Shown here: piece after piece, positions 26,011 to 34,403 of the stretch
Numbering within the stretch: position 1 is the stretch's first letter
Layout of the letters: every line of letters starts with the position of its first letter
Source of the DNA: Bhargavaea cecembensis
Lineage (GTDB): Bacteria; Bacillota; Bacilli; Bacillales_A; Planococcaceae
Reading direction: 5' to 3'
NCBI RefSeq assembly: GCF_001619585.1
Contig: NZ_LQNT01000009.1
Location: 372,001-436,000 of the forward strand
Length of the DNA: 64,000 nt
Made by a program: the position numbers and the translations under genes
The notes under the pieces: generated by a model
What the model saw: the letters and a program-made list of their open reading frames with translations, nothing else
What the model was told of the DNA's origin: nothing
The model's database searches: none

Positions 26011-26439
26011 ATGGTAAGCCTGAAGCTCGCTTCGACTGAAACAGAACGTGAGGATGCCTTCACCGTCCGCAAAGCGGTCTTTGTTGAGGAGCAGGGCGTG
26101 CCGATCCATATCGAGCTGGATGAACTGGATCAGGAAGCTGTCCATTTTATCGCCTATGACGGAGAGCGTCCGATAGCTGCAGGCAGGATCCGGGACATCG
26201 GCGACGGTGTCGGCAAAGTCGAGCGGGTCTGCGTCCTCCCTGAATACCGGGGCCGTCGTCTCGGACAGCAGATGATGGTCATGCTGGAGGAACATGCACG
26301 AAAAGCCGGTCTCGGCAAAATCCGGCTCAATGCACAAAACCATGCTGTCCCATTCTACGAGAAGATCGGCTACACCGTGACCTCACCGGAATTTATGGAT
26401 GCAGGTATTCCTCACCGCGTGATGGAAAAACCGATTTAA
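26011..26439 (+). CDS. yjcF: GNAT acetyltransferase YjcF
   Basis: A 142-residue GCN5-related N-acetyltransferase. The acetyl-CoA loop is visible as CVLPEYRGRRLGQQMM (motif A, R/Q-x-x-G-x-G/A variant), with the following helix and the NAQNHAVPFYEKIGY strand-helix. The acceptor is unknown. The ribosome site GGGAGATGAG lies within the end of yjcG, so the two are coupled. A terminator closes the yjcHGF unit. Confidence 0.9.
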   Translation: MVSLKLASTETEREDAFTVRKAVFVEEQGVPIHIELDELDQEAVHFIAYDGERPIAAGRIRDIGDGVGKVERVCVLPEYRGRRLGQQMMVMLEEHARKAGLGKIRLNAQNHAVPFYEKIGYTVTSPEFMDAGIPHRVMEKPI

Positions 26440-26443
26440 CGCA

Positions 26444-26483
26444 AAAATCCGCGCAGACCCTGAGTGGTCTGACGCGGATTTTA
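26444..26483 (+). terminator. Terminator of yjcHGF
   Basis: A long stem AAAATCCGCG-CAGACC / GGTCTG-(A)CGCGGATTTT with loop CTGAGT; also A-rich on the left, so it may serve the convergent spoVIF gene. Confidence 0.92.
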
Positions 26484-26492
26484 TATTGGAGC

Positions 26493-26750
26493 TTAGTTGT
26501 TTTTTTCAATCATCCGTTGGATATCCCCGACATTCAGGGAATTGCCGTTTTTCAGGATGGATTCTGCTATCTGGTCCTCCAACTGCTTGGATACATCCTT
26601 TTTAGCAAGCTTCCCGACCTTCCGGATGATCTTCCTGACTTGTCGCTCATCCTGAAAATTGGCGTGCTGGACTGCATTGGCCAGTGCAAACAATTCATCC
26701 ATCGAGACGCCCGTCTTGTTCTCGATTTTTCGGAAAAACGACTCGTTCAT
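26493..26750 (-). CDS. spoVIF: Stage VI sporulation protein F
   Basis: An 85-residue basic helical protein matching SpoVIF (YjcC): FFRKIENKTGVSMDELFALAN, RQVRKIIRKVGKLA and GDIQRMIEKN. In B. subtilis it is made late in the mother cell and is needed for GerE-dependent coat gene expression. It is the second gene behind yjcZ (12-base gap), and the pair sits tail to tail with yjcF as in Bacillus. Confidence 0.9.
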   Translation of the reverse strand: MNESFFRKIENKTGVSMDELFALANAVQHANFQDERQVRKIIRKVGKLAKKDVSKQLEDQIAESILKNGNSLNVGDIQRMIEKNN

Positions 26751-26762
26751 CCATTCTCCTCC

Positions 26763-26930
26763 TTAGTAGTTGTAGCTCTTGCCTACAATAATCAGCAGGA
26801 TGAACAGGATGACGATCAGCACGAACATCTTACCGCCGTAGGACTTACCGCCGTAGCCGCCACCGCCATAGCCGCCGCAGCCCCAGCCACCACCGTAGCC
26901 GCCACCGCCGCCGTAACCGTAACCGAACAT
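26763..26930 (-). CDS. YjcZ family small sporulation protein
   Basis: 55 residues in two halves: a Gly/Tyr-rich N-terminus (GYGGG repeats, one Cys) and a hydrophobic C-terminal helix [15 protein letters not shown], the YjcZ signature. These tiny membrane proteins are abundant in spore formers; their function is unknown. The open frame extends upstream, but GGGGGGAG five bases before the ATG at 26930 and a sigma-K-like -10 just above it fix the start. Confidence 0.88.
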   Translation of the reverse strand: MFGYGYGGGGGYGGGWGCGGYGGGGYGGKSYGGKMFVLIVILFILLIIVGKSYNY

Positions 26931-26956
26931 TGCACTCCCCCCTTTCCTGTTCCTTG

Positions 26957-26965
26957 TAAGGTATG
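26957..26965 (-). promoter_or_regulatory. Sigma-K -10 element upstream of yjcZ-spoVIF
   Basis: The minus strand reads CATACCTTA, a full match to the sigma-K consensus CATAnnnTA, with an ACC about 14 bases upstream as a weak -35. It is 27 bases before the yjcZ start. spoVIF is a sigma-K gene in B. subtilis, which supports the call. Confidence 0.6.
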
Positions 26966-27012
26966 GCGGTATATCGATTGGTGAGAGGGCGATTGCCCGC
27001 TTTTTTTTGAAT

Positions 27013-27054
27013 ACAAAAAAGTCCCGCTGCTTTTTCTGGCTCGCATCGGGACTT
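27013..27054 (-). terminator. Terminator of the spoVA operon
   Basis: On the minus strand AAGTCCCG pairs with CGGGACTT, followed by TTTTG, a few bases after the spoVAE stop. Confidence 0.8.
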
Positions 27055-27060
27055 AATTTG

Positions 27061-27423
27061 TTATGGGCGGCCTTTGGAACGGAACAGGAGCGAGGCGATG
27101 AAGCCGAAAAGTATTGCGGCACTGATGCCGGAACTTGTCACTTCGAACATTCCGGTGATGACCCCGACCAGTCCATGCTTTTCCGCTTCCTGGAGGGCAC
27201 CATGTGTCAGTGAATTCCCGAAAGACGTGATCGGGATGGTCGCACCCGCCCCCGCAAAGTCAATCAGCGGTTCATATAGCCCGAACCCGTCGAGAACCGC
27301 ACCTGAGACGACCAGCAGGCAGAGGGTATGGCCGGGGGTAAGCTTGGCGACATCGAACAGCAGTTGCCCGATCACACAGAAAAGCCCGCCAACGACAAAT
27401 GCAATCAAAAAGGATGCCGTCAT
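27061..27423 (-). CDS. spoVAE: Stage V sporulation protein AE (SpoVAEb type)
   Basis: A 120-residue membrane protein with four hydrophobic segments; [19 protein letters not shown] and [20 protein letters not shown] are family marks. SpoVAC, SpoVAD and SpoVAE form the spore inner-membrane machinery that loads calcium dipicolinate and releases it at germination. Its ATG overlaps the spoVAD stop as ATGA, so the true start is 27423 rather than the longer open frame. Confidence 0.93.
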   Translation of the reverse strand: MTASFLIAFVVGGLFCVIGQLLFDVAKLTPGHTLCLLVVSGAVLDGFGLYEPLIDFAGAGATIPITSFGNSLTHGALQEAEKHGLVGVITGMFEVTSSGISAAILFGFIASLLFRSKGRP

Positions 27424-28442
27424 CTTCCTTCCCCCTCTCCCATCACCAGCTCGACAGCATGGCAAGTGCAAGGGATGCTTTCTCCCTGCTGGAAGGATAG
27501 CGGTGAAAGCAGGGCACCGGTCGCCATCAGGAGTGCACGCCTGTATTCCCCTTCCATCATGCGGCTGTACACGTCTGAAAAATAAACGGCAGCGGAACAG
27601 CCAGCTCCGCTTGCACCGGCAAAGAAAGCGGGATCCCCTCCATAAAACTCTTTTCCCGCATCCCTCCAGCGCTCCCCTTCAACTGCATACCCGGCTTCGG
27701 ATGCCATTTTCCTGAACAGCTGCGTCCCGATGGCTCCGAGGTCGCCGGTGATGATGACATCGTAATCTTCAGGTTCCGTACCGGCCGCTTCCAGATGCCT
27801 CCTGAACGTATCAAAGGCTGCCGGCGCCATGGCGGCGCCCATGTTCAGCGGGTCGGTCAGGCCATAGTCGACGACCCGCCCGACAGTGGCCTGACAGATC
27901 GACGGATAGCCCGGCTCGTGAGGGGTGACGGCGGCGAATCCTGCAGCTGTCACTGTCCATTGTGCGTTTTGAGGCTTCTGGAATCCGTACTCGACCGGAT
28001 ACCTGAACTGCCGCTCAATGGCACTGTGATGGCTTGCCGCTCCAGCAAGCACGAGTGATGCGGCGCCCACTTCCGTAAGCAAAGCGGCATAGGCAAGAGC
28101 GGAAGTCGACGTCGCACATGCCGAAAACAGCCCCACATAGGGCAGGCCTGTTGAAGCGGCCGCGAAATTGGATGGTGTCATCTCATTGACCAGATCCCCG
28201 CACACCAGATAATCCGCATCACTGATCGTCTTGCCTGCCTTGTTGAGTGCAAGGTCGCATGCATCTTCGATCAGCTGCCGGTGGGCCTGCTCATTTGTTT
28301 TCTGGCCGATCAGATCCGAGTCGTACAGGCGATCGAACTGATGGCTGAATGGGCTGTTCTTCTTTTCCGTCGGACCTGCGGCCACAGCAGCCGCACGGAT
28401 TGTCGGTCTGTTGCCAAAACGGATCACACCCCTTGCTACCAT
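27420..28442 (-). CDS. spoVAD: Stage V sporulation protein AD
   Basis: A 340-residue thiolase-fold protein that binds dipicolinic acid. ACATSTSALAYAALL and the segment FFAGASGAGCSAAVYFSD match SpoVAD. It overlaps spoVAC by 7 bases and spoVAE by 4. Whether this is the main or an accessory spoVA locus is discussed among the findings: the B. subtilis operon also has AA, AB, AEa and AF, which are absent here. Confidence 0.94.
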   Translation of the reverse strand: MVARGVIRFGNRPTIRAAAVAAGPTEKKNSPFSHQFDRLYDSDLIGQKTNEQAHRQLIEDACDLALNKAGKTISDADYLVCGDLVNEMTPSNFAAASTGLPYVGLFSACATSTSALAYAALLTEVGAASLVLAGAASHHSAIERQFRYPVEYGFQKPQNAQWTVTAAGFAAVTPHEPGYPSICQATVGRVVDYGLTDPLNMGAAMAPAAFDTFRRHLEAAGTEPEDYDVIITGDLGAIGTQLFRKMASEAGYAVEGERWRDAGKEFYGGDPAFFAGASGAGCSAAVYFSDVYSRMMEGEYRRALLMATGALLSPLSFQQGESIPCTCHAVELVMGEGEGR

Positions 28443-28891
28443 CCGACCACCCCTAATTTTACTAGGATCGTCTTGATGAGAGCCACTACAAACGCAGAAA
28501 AGACGCCAAACACGATGACTGAACCGGCCAGCTTGAACATATTGCCGCCCACCCCAAGCACGTAGCCCTCCGTCCGGTGCTCGATTGCGGCAGAAATCAT
28601 CGCATTCCCGAAACCTGTCACCGGTACGGCTGACCCCGCTCCGCCGAATTGTGCGATGCGCTTATATTTCCCGAATCCAGTCAGCAGCATGGCGATGAAG
28701 ATCATCGTGGCGACGGTCGGATTCCCTGCAGTACGCTCCGTGAAATCAAAGAAATACATATAGAAATACATGATTCCCTGCCCGATTGTGCAGATGATTC
28801 CGCCTGTCACGAACGCTTTCACTAAGTTCAGGGCTATTGGCGTCTTCGGCGTGATTTGCTGCTCCAGCTGTGAATATGCCTGGCGGTCCAT
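28436..28891 (-). CDS. spoVAC: Stage V sporulation protein AC
   Basis: A 151-residue membrane protein with SpoVAC landmarks: GGIICTIGQGIMYFYMYFF, FGGAGSAVPVTGFGNAM and GNMFKLAGSVIVFG. In Bacillus SpoVAC behaves as a mechanosensitive channel in the spore inner membrane. Its ATG shares one base with the stop codon of the lipoprotein gene before it (TGATG). Confidence 0.94.
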   Translation of the reverse strand: MDRQAYSQLEQQITPKTPIALNLVKAFVTGGIICTIGQGIMYFYMYFFDFTERTAGNPTVATMIFIAMLLTGFGKYKRIAQFGGAGSAVPVTGFGNAMISAAIEHRTEGYVLGVGGNMFKLAGSVIVFGVFSAFVVALIKTILVKLGVVGW

Positions 28892-29292
28892 CAGGTTTCT
28901 TCCTTCGAGAGAGATTTGATTGTTTCCACTTTTTTATGCAACTTGTCTTCCTCCTCGAGCTCGTCCAGTTTATCTGTTTCCCAAAAGATTTTCAGATCAG
29001 TCGACAAGGTGACAGTCTCTTCCGGGAACGCCTTTTCCAATTCTTTAGTGAGCTCTTCTTCAATCTTGGTCTTGGAGAACCGGCTAAACGGTTTGACCTG
29101 GACACCGACCAGAAGATCCTCATGTACGAAGACCGCCACCGCAGAGACAATCCTTCCGTCCTTTTCTTTGAGCACTTCCTCCACCTTCTGGTTTTCTTCG
29201 GGTTCCCCGCCGGATACACGGATCTCTCCGGCGCCGGCACCGCAGCCCGCAAGCAGCAGGCAGGTTCCTGCAATTGCAATCACCCGTTTCAA
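28891..29292 (-). CDS. YhcN/YlaJ-type sporulation lipoprotein
   Basis: A 133-residue lipoprotein with lipobox LAGC and the YhcN/YlaJ domain (DGRIVSAVAVFVHEDLLVGVQV). Such lipoproteins are found in the spore inner membrane and are a regular member of the shorter spoVA-type operons. Start choice matters: an ATG at 29307 exists, but TTG at 29292 is four to five bases after GGGAGGTGG, begins a normal signal peptide (MKRVIAIAG), and leaves room for the sigma-G-like promoter, which the ATG would not. Confidence 0.85.
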   Translation of the reverse strand: MKRVIAIAGTCLLLAGCGAGAGEIRVSGGEPEENQKVEEVLKEKDGRIVSAVAVFVHEDLLVGVQVKPFSRFSKTKIEEELTKELEKAFPEETVTLSTDLKIFWETDKLDELEEEDKLHKKVETIKSLSKEET

Positions 29293-29315
29293 GGCGCCAC
29301 CTCCCATTTATTGCT

Positions 29316-29345
29316 CAGTATGCCCGCCACTGCGATTGCCTATGC
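29316..29345 (-). promoter_or_regulatory. Candidate sigma-G promoter of the spoVA operon
   Basis: Minus strand: GCATA (29345-29341), 18 bases, CATACTG (29322-29316). This agrees with the sigma-G pattern GHATR / CATnnTA except the last base. spoVA operons are forespore sigma-G genes, and the implied transcript start is about 17 bases before the TTG start. Confidence 0.6.
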
Positions 29346-29382
29346 AATCTGTGCGTTCGCCCGGTCACCTGCCCGGGTGGCG

Positions 29383-29391
29383 CATATTGTA
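29383..29391 (+). promoter_or_regulatory. Sigma-K -10 element upstream of cotZ
   Basis: CATATTGTA matches CATAnnnTA fully; the -35 (ACC, 13 bases upstream) is weak. It is 33 bases before the cotZ ATG, as expected for a late mother-cell coat gene. Confidence 0.6.
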
Positions 29392-29423
29392 GACAGAGAC
29401 CAACAGGGAGGAGGTGTTCAGAA

Positions 29424-29867
29424 ATGAGCTGTTGCGGAAAGAAAGATTTTGATTCCTCTTCCTTCGATCACTGCCTCTGCGACGTGGTCAAAGCCGTAAA
29501 GCACATCCAGGACGCCGGCACTGATGATTTTTGCGACGACTGCCCGACCAGCTGTTTCACAAAGCCGCTCGGTGGTCTCGGCAGCCCAACTGCTTTCAAT
29601 ACCCGGGTCATCAACCTGCTGACGAAAACTGGCGATCCATTTAAGGTCCATAAACCAAATTGTGAAAAAGACGCTACTACTTATCCTACCTTCACATGCT
29701 TCCGGGTTGAGAAAATCATTGGTGACTGCTGTGTAATGCTTCGAGCGGTCTTCAAAGAGGGTTATACCTGGAAAGCAACTGGACTTTGCGTTACTGTCGA
29801 TATCCGCTGCTTCTGCGGTATCATCTGTGTCGCTGATGCATTTGTTGATTTGTGCCCGTACGACTGA
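29424..29867 (+). CDS. cotZ: Spore coat/crust protein CotZ/CotY family
   Basis: A 147-residue cysteine-rich protein with 15 or more Cys, starting MSCCGKK and including CDDCPTSC, TFTCFRVEKIIGDCCVMLRA and the C-terminal CFCGIICVADAF. CotZ and CotY polymerise into the disulfide-linked outermost crust layer of the spore. The frame is open far upstream but GGGAGGAGG nine bases before ATG 29424 sets the start. Only one copy is present here, whereas B. subtilis has both cotY and cotZ plus cotVWX. Confidence 0.92.
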   Translation: MSCCGKKDFDSSSFDHCLCDVVKAVKHIQDAGTDDFCDDCPTSCFTKPLGGLGSPTAFNTRVINLLTKTGDPFKVHKPNCEKDATTYPTFTCFRVEKIIGDCCVMLRAVFKEGYTWKATGLCVTVDIRCFCGIICVADAFVDLCPYD

Positions 29868-29890
29868 TCACCGCCGCATGGAGTGTCCCG

Positions 29891-29925
29891 CCGCCCGGAA
29901 CTGTCCGGGCGGTGTTTTTAATTTT
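29891..29925 (+). terminator. Terminator of cotZ
   Basis: A perfect 9-base stem CCGCCCGGA / TCCGGGCGG with loop ACTG, then TGTTTTTAATTTT. Confidence 0.92.
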
Positions 29926-29949
29926 ATAAAAAGTAATGAGCCGAAAATG

Positions 29950-29977
29950 AAAAAACTGACGGAAATATTCCGTCAGC
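29950..29977 (-). terminator. Terminator of the cotO-like gene
   Basis: A perfect stem CTGACGGAA / TTCCGTCAG; on the minus strand it is followed by TTTTTTCATTTT. Confidence 0.88.
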
Positions 29978-29996
29978 TTTCAGGTTGTTCGTTTTT

Positions 29997-30401
29997 TTAA
30001 GATCCATACGGAAACGGTTTGCCTTTCCACCAGATGGCCTCAAGCTCATCGACGTCAAGTTCCCGCTGCTGTTCATCCTCGATCTGTTCTTTAATGAAAA
30101 GTCTGCCGTCATCCAGCTGCTCGATTTCTCCAATGATCTCGCTGCCATCCTTTAGCCGGAACTGGATCGGGCGGTACACTTCCCGCTGGAAGGGGCGCGA
30201 CAGGAAGCGCAATTGTGTAAGCAATCTGGTGGTCTCTTCAGGCCGCTTCGGCAGTTCATAGACCGATGTGCTTTCTTCTTCATCGTCAACCGCTTCCTGG
30301 ACTTCTTCGTCTGCCGCTTCCCGGCTGTAGACCGGCTCGGAAACAAAATAAGCAGGCGGTGCATCCACGTACAGCAATGGCCCTCCGTCTCGTTCTGCCA
30401 T
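29997..30401 (-). CDS. Possible CotO-like spore coat protein
   Basis: A 134-residue acidic protein. The N-terminal GGPLLYVDAPPAYF and a Glu-rich middle recall the start of CotO (YjbX), and the C-terminal half (RPIQFRLKDGSEIIGEIEQLDDGRLFI) looks like a small SH3-type barrel, as in that family. Position next to cotZ is the strongest argument, since cotO neighbours cotZ in B. subtilis. A CATACGATG on the minus strand (30431-30423) is one mismatch from a sigma-K -10. ATG at 30401 has AAGGA upstream. CotO directs outer-coat assembly; the identification remains tentative. Confidence 0.6.
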   Translation of the reverse strand: MAERDGGPLLYVDAPPAYFVSEPVYSREAADEEVQEAVDDEEESTSVYELPKRPEETTRLLTQLRFLSRPFQREVYRPIQFRLKDGSEIIGEIEQLDDGRLFIKEQIEDEQQRELDVDELEAIWWKGKPFPYGS

Positions 30402-30449
30402 GGGCTCACATCCTTTTTCCCCCATCGTATGCCTGCCGGTGCCCATCGG

Positions 30450-31823
30450 TCACAGTTGGGAGAGAAACACCGTGGCAAGACCCAGATAAATCAGGATACT
30501 GATGATATCGTTCAACGTCGTAATAAACGGACCCGATGCGACGGCAGGGTCGATTTTCAGCCGGTGCATCAAAAGAGGGATAAACGAACCTGCGAGGGTC
30601 GCCACGAAGATGGAACCGACGATCGCCACGCCTACCAGAAGCCCAAGAACGAGCTCGTGCTTCCAAAAATAGATCAGCCCGACGACGAAGATACCGCAGA
30701 CCGTTCCGGTGATAAGCCCGGTTCCCGCTTCCCTCATAAGCAGTTTCATTCTGCTTTCTTCCTCGATGTCGCCCGTCGCGATCCCTCTGACAGCAACAGC
30801 AAGGGCCTGTGTCCCGCTGTTTCCGGCCATTCCCGCAATAAGCGGGATGAAAACCGCGAGAAGAGCAACCTGATCGAGGGTCTGCTCAAACCGGCCCATC
30901 AGATTGGCTGTCACCATCCCGAGGAATGTCAGCAGGATCAGCCAAGGCAGGCGCTTTTTGGCCGCCGCAATCGGATTCCGGTCAACCGTATCCATATCCG
31001 ATACACCCGCAAGTTTGGAATAGTCATCAGAGGCTTCTTCTTCGAGGACATCGATAATATCATCGACCGTGATGATCCCGAGAAGATGCTGCTGGAAGTC
31101 GACGACCGGCATTGCGAGGAAATCATAGTCCTTCATCGTCCGTGCGACTTCCTCTTGGTCGTCGCTGACCAAAACGCTCACAACGCGTTCATTCATAATA
31201 TCCGACACAATCGCATTTTCATCCGCGATGATCATATCCCTCAGCGACACGACACCCGCCAGGCGGTTTTCGTCATCGGTAACGAAAATATAATAGATCG
31301 TCTCCGCTTCCGGGGCTGCATTCCGGAGAATGGTCATTGCAGATCGGACCGTCGAATTTTCGGGAATTGTGACATATTCAGTCGTCATAATTGCGCCGGC
31401 CGTATACTCCTCATAATGCAGGAGGTCTTTGATTTCGCCGGCGTCCTCGTCGTCCATCAGGGTCAGGTAGGTCAGGACCTTTGACTTATCGAGCTCATTC
31501 AGCACGTCGACCGCATTGTCCGCGTACATTCCCGCGAACATGTCCGCGGCGTACCGGGTATCCATTTCGTTCAGGTAGACATCAAACTCGTCATCCGCAA
31601 TCTCGGATACTTCGAAAATCTCCGCGAGTTCCTTCGGGGACAGAAATTCATACATTTTCCGGCGAAGCTCGGGCCCGGCTTTCTCATAGTATTTCGCCTG
31701 GTCATACGGGTGGCCTGCAAGGAATTCTTCCCTGAATGCCTCGGGGTCACCCTCCTCCAATAATCGGGTGACCAGATCCTCATCTATATAAGTCTCTTCC
31801 TGCTCATTCATTGTTTCCGGCAT
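30450..31823 (-). CDS. mgtE: Magnesium transporter MgtE
   Basis: A 457-residue Mg2+ channel. The acidic N domain (about 15-130), two CBS domains (about 135-260, with YEEYTAGAIMTTEYVTI and GIITVDDIIDVLEEEASDD) and five membrane helices with AGNSGTQALAVAVRGIA and the pore segment near FITTLNDIISI are all present at normal length. The cytosolic domains sense Mg2+ and close the pore. AAAGGAGGG precedes the ATG. No M-box riboswitch is seen in the upstream gap shared with prpE. Confidence 0.95.
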   Translation of the reverse strand: MPETMNEQEETYIDEDLVTRLLEEGDPEAFREEFLAGHPYDQAKYYEKAGPELRRKMYEFLSPKELAEIFEVSEIADDEFDVYLNEMDTRYAADMFAGMYADNAVDVLNELDKSKVLTYLTLMDDEDAGEIKDLLHYEEYTAGAIMTTEYVTIPENSTVRSAMTILRNAAPEAETIYYIFVTDDENRLAGVVSLRDMIIADENAIVSDIMNERVVSVLVSDDQEEVARTMKDYDFLAMPVVDFQQHLLGIITVDDIIDVLEEEASDDYSKLAGVSDMDTVDRNPIAAAKKRLPWLILLTFLGMVTANLMGRFEQTLDQVALLAVFIPLIAGMAGNSGTQALAVAVRGIATGDIEEESRMKLLMREAGTGLITGTVCGIFVVGLIYFWKHELVLGLLVGVAIVGSIFVATLAGSFIPLLMHRLKIDPAVASGPFITTLNDIISILIYLGLATVFLSQL

Positions 31824-31945
31824 GCCGGGCCCTCCTTTCGGTCAATCCATCCGCAAAACTCCCGCAAACGTGTTGGAGAACGGCCGTAAGGGGTAGAATC
31901 AGGTTAAGTCATTTTCTGATCATCAGTGCGGAATGGGGTGTTTTC

Positions 31946-32689
31946 TTGTTGAAATTGGATATATTCGGCGACCTTCACGGTTGCTATGATGAATTTCTGG
32001 AGCTGTTCGGTAAACTGGGATACCGTATGGAAAACGGACGATGTGTCCATCCGGAAGGCCGTCTGCCGGCCTTCGTCGGAGATGCGACGGACCGCGGTCC
32101 GAAGTCGGTCGAAATGCTGAAGTTCCTATTTATGCTGCAGGACGCCGGACAGCTAATTTATTCCCCGGGAAATCATTGCAACAAACTATACCGATATATG
32201 CTTGGGAACAATGTCCAGCAAAAGCATGGATTGGAGACGACCGTCGCAGAACTCGGAGCCCTCTCAGGCAAGGAGCGGGAGCATATCCGCAAGCGCTACA
32301 TCCGCTTTTACGAAACGCTCCCGCTCTATCAGATGCTGGATGATGGAAAACTGATCATCGCCCATGCCGGAATTCGCGAGGACCTGATCGGCAGAAAGAA
32401 CGGCAGCCGCCTGCGCACATTTGTCCTGTACGGGGACATCACCGGTGAAACCCTTCCTGATGGCCGCCCCGTCAGACGGGACTGGGCAAAAAAGTATAAG
32501 GGAGAACCGTTTATTGTCTACGGCCACACGCCTGTCCCGGAAAGCCGGTTCATCAGCAACACGGTCAACGTCGATACCGGCTGTGTGTTCGGCGGCAAAC
32601 TGAGCGCCCTCCGTTATCCCGAAAAAACGGTGGTGAGCGTCCCATCCCTTCAGCCGTTCCAGCCGGAAAAGTTCAGCGACTTCAGCTGA
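31946..32689 (+). CDS. prpE: Bis(5'-nucleosyl)-tetraphosphatase PrpE
   Basis: A 247-residue metallophosphoesterase: DIFGDLHGCYDE, VGDATDRGPKS, SPGNHCNK, IAHAGIRE and VYGHTPV are the metal-binding blocks in order. PrpE hydrolyses Ap4A-type alarmones symmetrically and in B. subtilis affects spore germination. The best start is a TTG (31946) just after GAATGGGGTG; upstream codons in the frame look non-coding. A weak promoter (TTGGAG, 15, TAGAAT at 31873-31899) is possible. Divergent from mgtE. Confidence 0.92.
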   Translation: MLKLDIFGDLHGCYDEFLELFGKLGYRMENGRCVHPEGRLPAFVGDATDRGPKSVEMLKFLFMLQDAGQLIYSPGNHCNKLYRYMLGNNVQQKHGLETTVAELGALSGKEREHIRKRYIRFYETLPLYQMLDDGKLIIAHAGIREDLIGRKNGSRLRTFVLYGDITGETLPDGRPVRRDWAKKYKGEPFIVYGHTPVPESRFISNTVNVDTGCVFGGKLSALRYPEKTVVSVPSLQPFQPEKFSDFS

Positions 32690-32698
32690 CCTTCCCAT

Positions 32699-33610
32699 TC
32701 ACCTGCGGTATCCGGCAGCTGCAAGCATATCCCCGGGAACCGGGCTATTGATGTCAATAGGCGCACCTGTAAGCGGATGATTGAATGAAAGCCCGGCACA
32801 ATGGAGCGCCTGGCGCCCAATCCGCTCCGCGCTTCCGCCGTACAGCGTATCCCCTTCAAGCGGGTGGCCGATATGGGCAAGGTGCACACGGATCTGATGG
32901 GTCCTTCCCGTATGGAGGATTACCGAGAGTCTGGAAATCTCCTCCCCCGGGAGTCCGGGCGTATCCATCACACGGATTTCCGTGACAGCCTGCTGGCCAT
33001 CTGCACGCACCATCCGCTCAATGATGCTGCCTTCCTTTCTTCCGATCGGTTCATCAATGAAAAAATGCCGGACGCTGAAACTGCCGCGTGCAATCGCCTC
33101 ATATCGTTTGAGAACGCCGCCCTCTTTCATCTTCTCTGACATGAGATGATGGATGTGGCGGTTTTTTGCGATACAGACGATGCCGGACGTTTCGCGGTCG
33201 AGCCGGGTGACAATATGTACTGTCGCCGGCGTCCCTTCTTTCCGGAACTTTCCTGCGACAGAATTGGCAAGTGTGCCTGACGGGGCACCCTTTGAAGGGA
33301 TGGTCGGCTGTCCGGCCGGCTTGTCCAGGATGAGCAGCGCCTCGTCCTCATAGAGCACCGAGAGCTCGCCCTCTTCCGGGAACAGTCCCTCAGCAGGTTT
33401 TTCCGGAGGGAAAATGACAGTGACCACATCTCCGGCCCGGAGTTCATGCTTCACCGTCTTTTCCTCGCCGTTCACCAAGATCTCGCCGCCCTGGTATTTG
33501 ACGGCGGTCAGGGTCCTGCGCGAAATGCCGCTCTCCGCCAGAAAGTCCCTTAATCCGACACCATCCGCCTCCGCGGTGAACGAAAGCCGGAATCTGTTGT
33601 CAGCGGACAT
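32699..33610 (-). CDS. rluD: RluD-family rRNA pseudouridine synthase
   Basis: A 303-residue pseudouridine synthase (YjbO type). An N-terminal S4-like segment ([21 protein letters not shown]) precedes the catalytic domain with RLDRETSG holding the nucleophilic Asp, and [12 protein letters not shown] and [11 protein letters not shown]. It isomerises specific uridines of large-subunit rRNA. The start is uncertain: 33610 overlaps nadK by 11 bases but has a weak ribosome site; ATG 33631 is the alternative. Last gene of the yjbL-relQ-nadK-rluD operon; no clear terminator before the prpE end. Confidence 0.88.
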   Translation of the reverse strand: MSADNRFRLSFTAEADGVGLRDFLAESGISRRTLTAVKYQGGEILVNGEEKTVKHELRAGDVVTVIFPPEKPAEGLFPEEGELSVLYEDEALLILDKPAGQPTIPSKGAPSGTLANSVAGKFRKEGTPATVHIVTRLDRETSGIVCIAKNRHIHHLMSEKMKEGGVLKRYEAIARGSFSVRHFFIDEPIGRKEGSIIERMVRADGQQAVTEIRVMDTPGLPGEEISRLSVILHTGRTHQIRVHLAHIGHPLEGDTLYGGSAERIGRQALHCAGLSFNHPLTGAPIDINSPVPGDMLAAAGYRR

Positions 33611-34403
33611 CGCTATCAATGAAGGAGTCATGGACCCGCTTCCAGAACGGGAACGGGCGGAAGCGCGCGAAGCGTACCCGTTCGTCTGCAACCCGGTAGC
33701 TGATCGTTTTGACGTCCTTGTGTAGAAGGTGCAGGTGGTCGACTGTCACCATAAAGTCTGGCCCCTTCACCGGCTTCAGCACACAGGTATGGTGGGCCGG
33801 CAGGACGAGCGGCGAGCCGACTGTCCGGAACACCCGGTTATTGATCGATGCCATTTCCGTCAGCTGCATGGCCGGCAGCGCAGGGTGGATGATCGCACCG
33901 CCCAGCGATTTGTTGTAGGCTGTGCTGCCGGAAGGCGTCGAGACGCAAAGCCCATCCCCCCGGAAACGTTCGAACGGCATGCCATTCAGCTCAACATCCA
34001 TGACAAGCGTCACGTCCGGAGATTTGACGGTTGACTCGTTCATCGCCAAATAAACGGCATCGTTCATGTCATTCCGGTATTGGATGGACACTTCCAGCAG
34101 CGGGTACTCAATCACATCATAATCGTGCTTGGCAATCGAGATGACCAGTTTTTCAATTTCAGGCGGCTGCCAGTCGGCGTAAAAACCGAGATGTCCGGTA
34201 TGCACCCCTACAAATGCCGTGTCTGCAAGCCGGTCGCGATACCGGTGGAAAGCATGGAGATGCGTTCCGTCTCCCCCGATCGTCAGGACGATGTCCGGCT
34301 CTTTTTCGTCGTACACGAGTCCGAAGTCGTTCAGGTATTGTTTTGCCCGTGCCGCAAGATCATTGGACAGATCATCGCCTCTCGACTGGATCGAATACCT
34401 CAT
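33600..34403 (-). CDS. nadK: NAD kinase
   Basis: A 267-residue ATP-NAD kinase making NADP+. [10 protein letters not shown] (about 43-52), the NES motif in LAMNESTVK, and [21 protein letters not shown] are all canonical. A GTG directly before the ATG is equally well spaced from AAAGGAGG, so the N-terminus may be one residue longer. The start overlaps the relQ stop, so translation is coupled. Confidence 0.95.
   Translation of the reverse strand: MRYSIQSRGDDLSNDLAARAKQYLNDFGLVYDEKEPDIVLTIGGDGTHLHAFHRYRDRLADTAFVGVHTGHLGFYADWQPPEIEKLVISIAKHDYDVIEYPLLEVSIQYRNDMNDAVYLAMNESTVKSPDVTLVMDVELNGMPFERFRGDGLCVSTPSGSTAYNKSLGGAIIHPALPAMQLTEMASINNRVFRTVGSPLVLPAHHTCVLKPVKGPDFMVTVDHLHLLHKDVKTISYRVADERVRFARFRPFPFWKRVHDSFIDSDVR

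Noticed and set aside
27074-27715. 213-codon frame antisense to spoVAE/spoVAD
   Set aside because: Low-complexity antisense of overlapping spoVA genes.
29371-29381. CCTGCCCGGGTGG-type inverted repeat between spoVA and cotZ as an operator
   Set aside because: Short arms in a GC-rich promoter spacer; not distinguishable from chance.
31824-31945. M-box (Mg2+) riboswitch in front of mgtE
   Set aside because: The divergent gap is only about 120 bases and lacks the M-box core.
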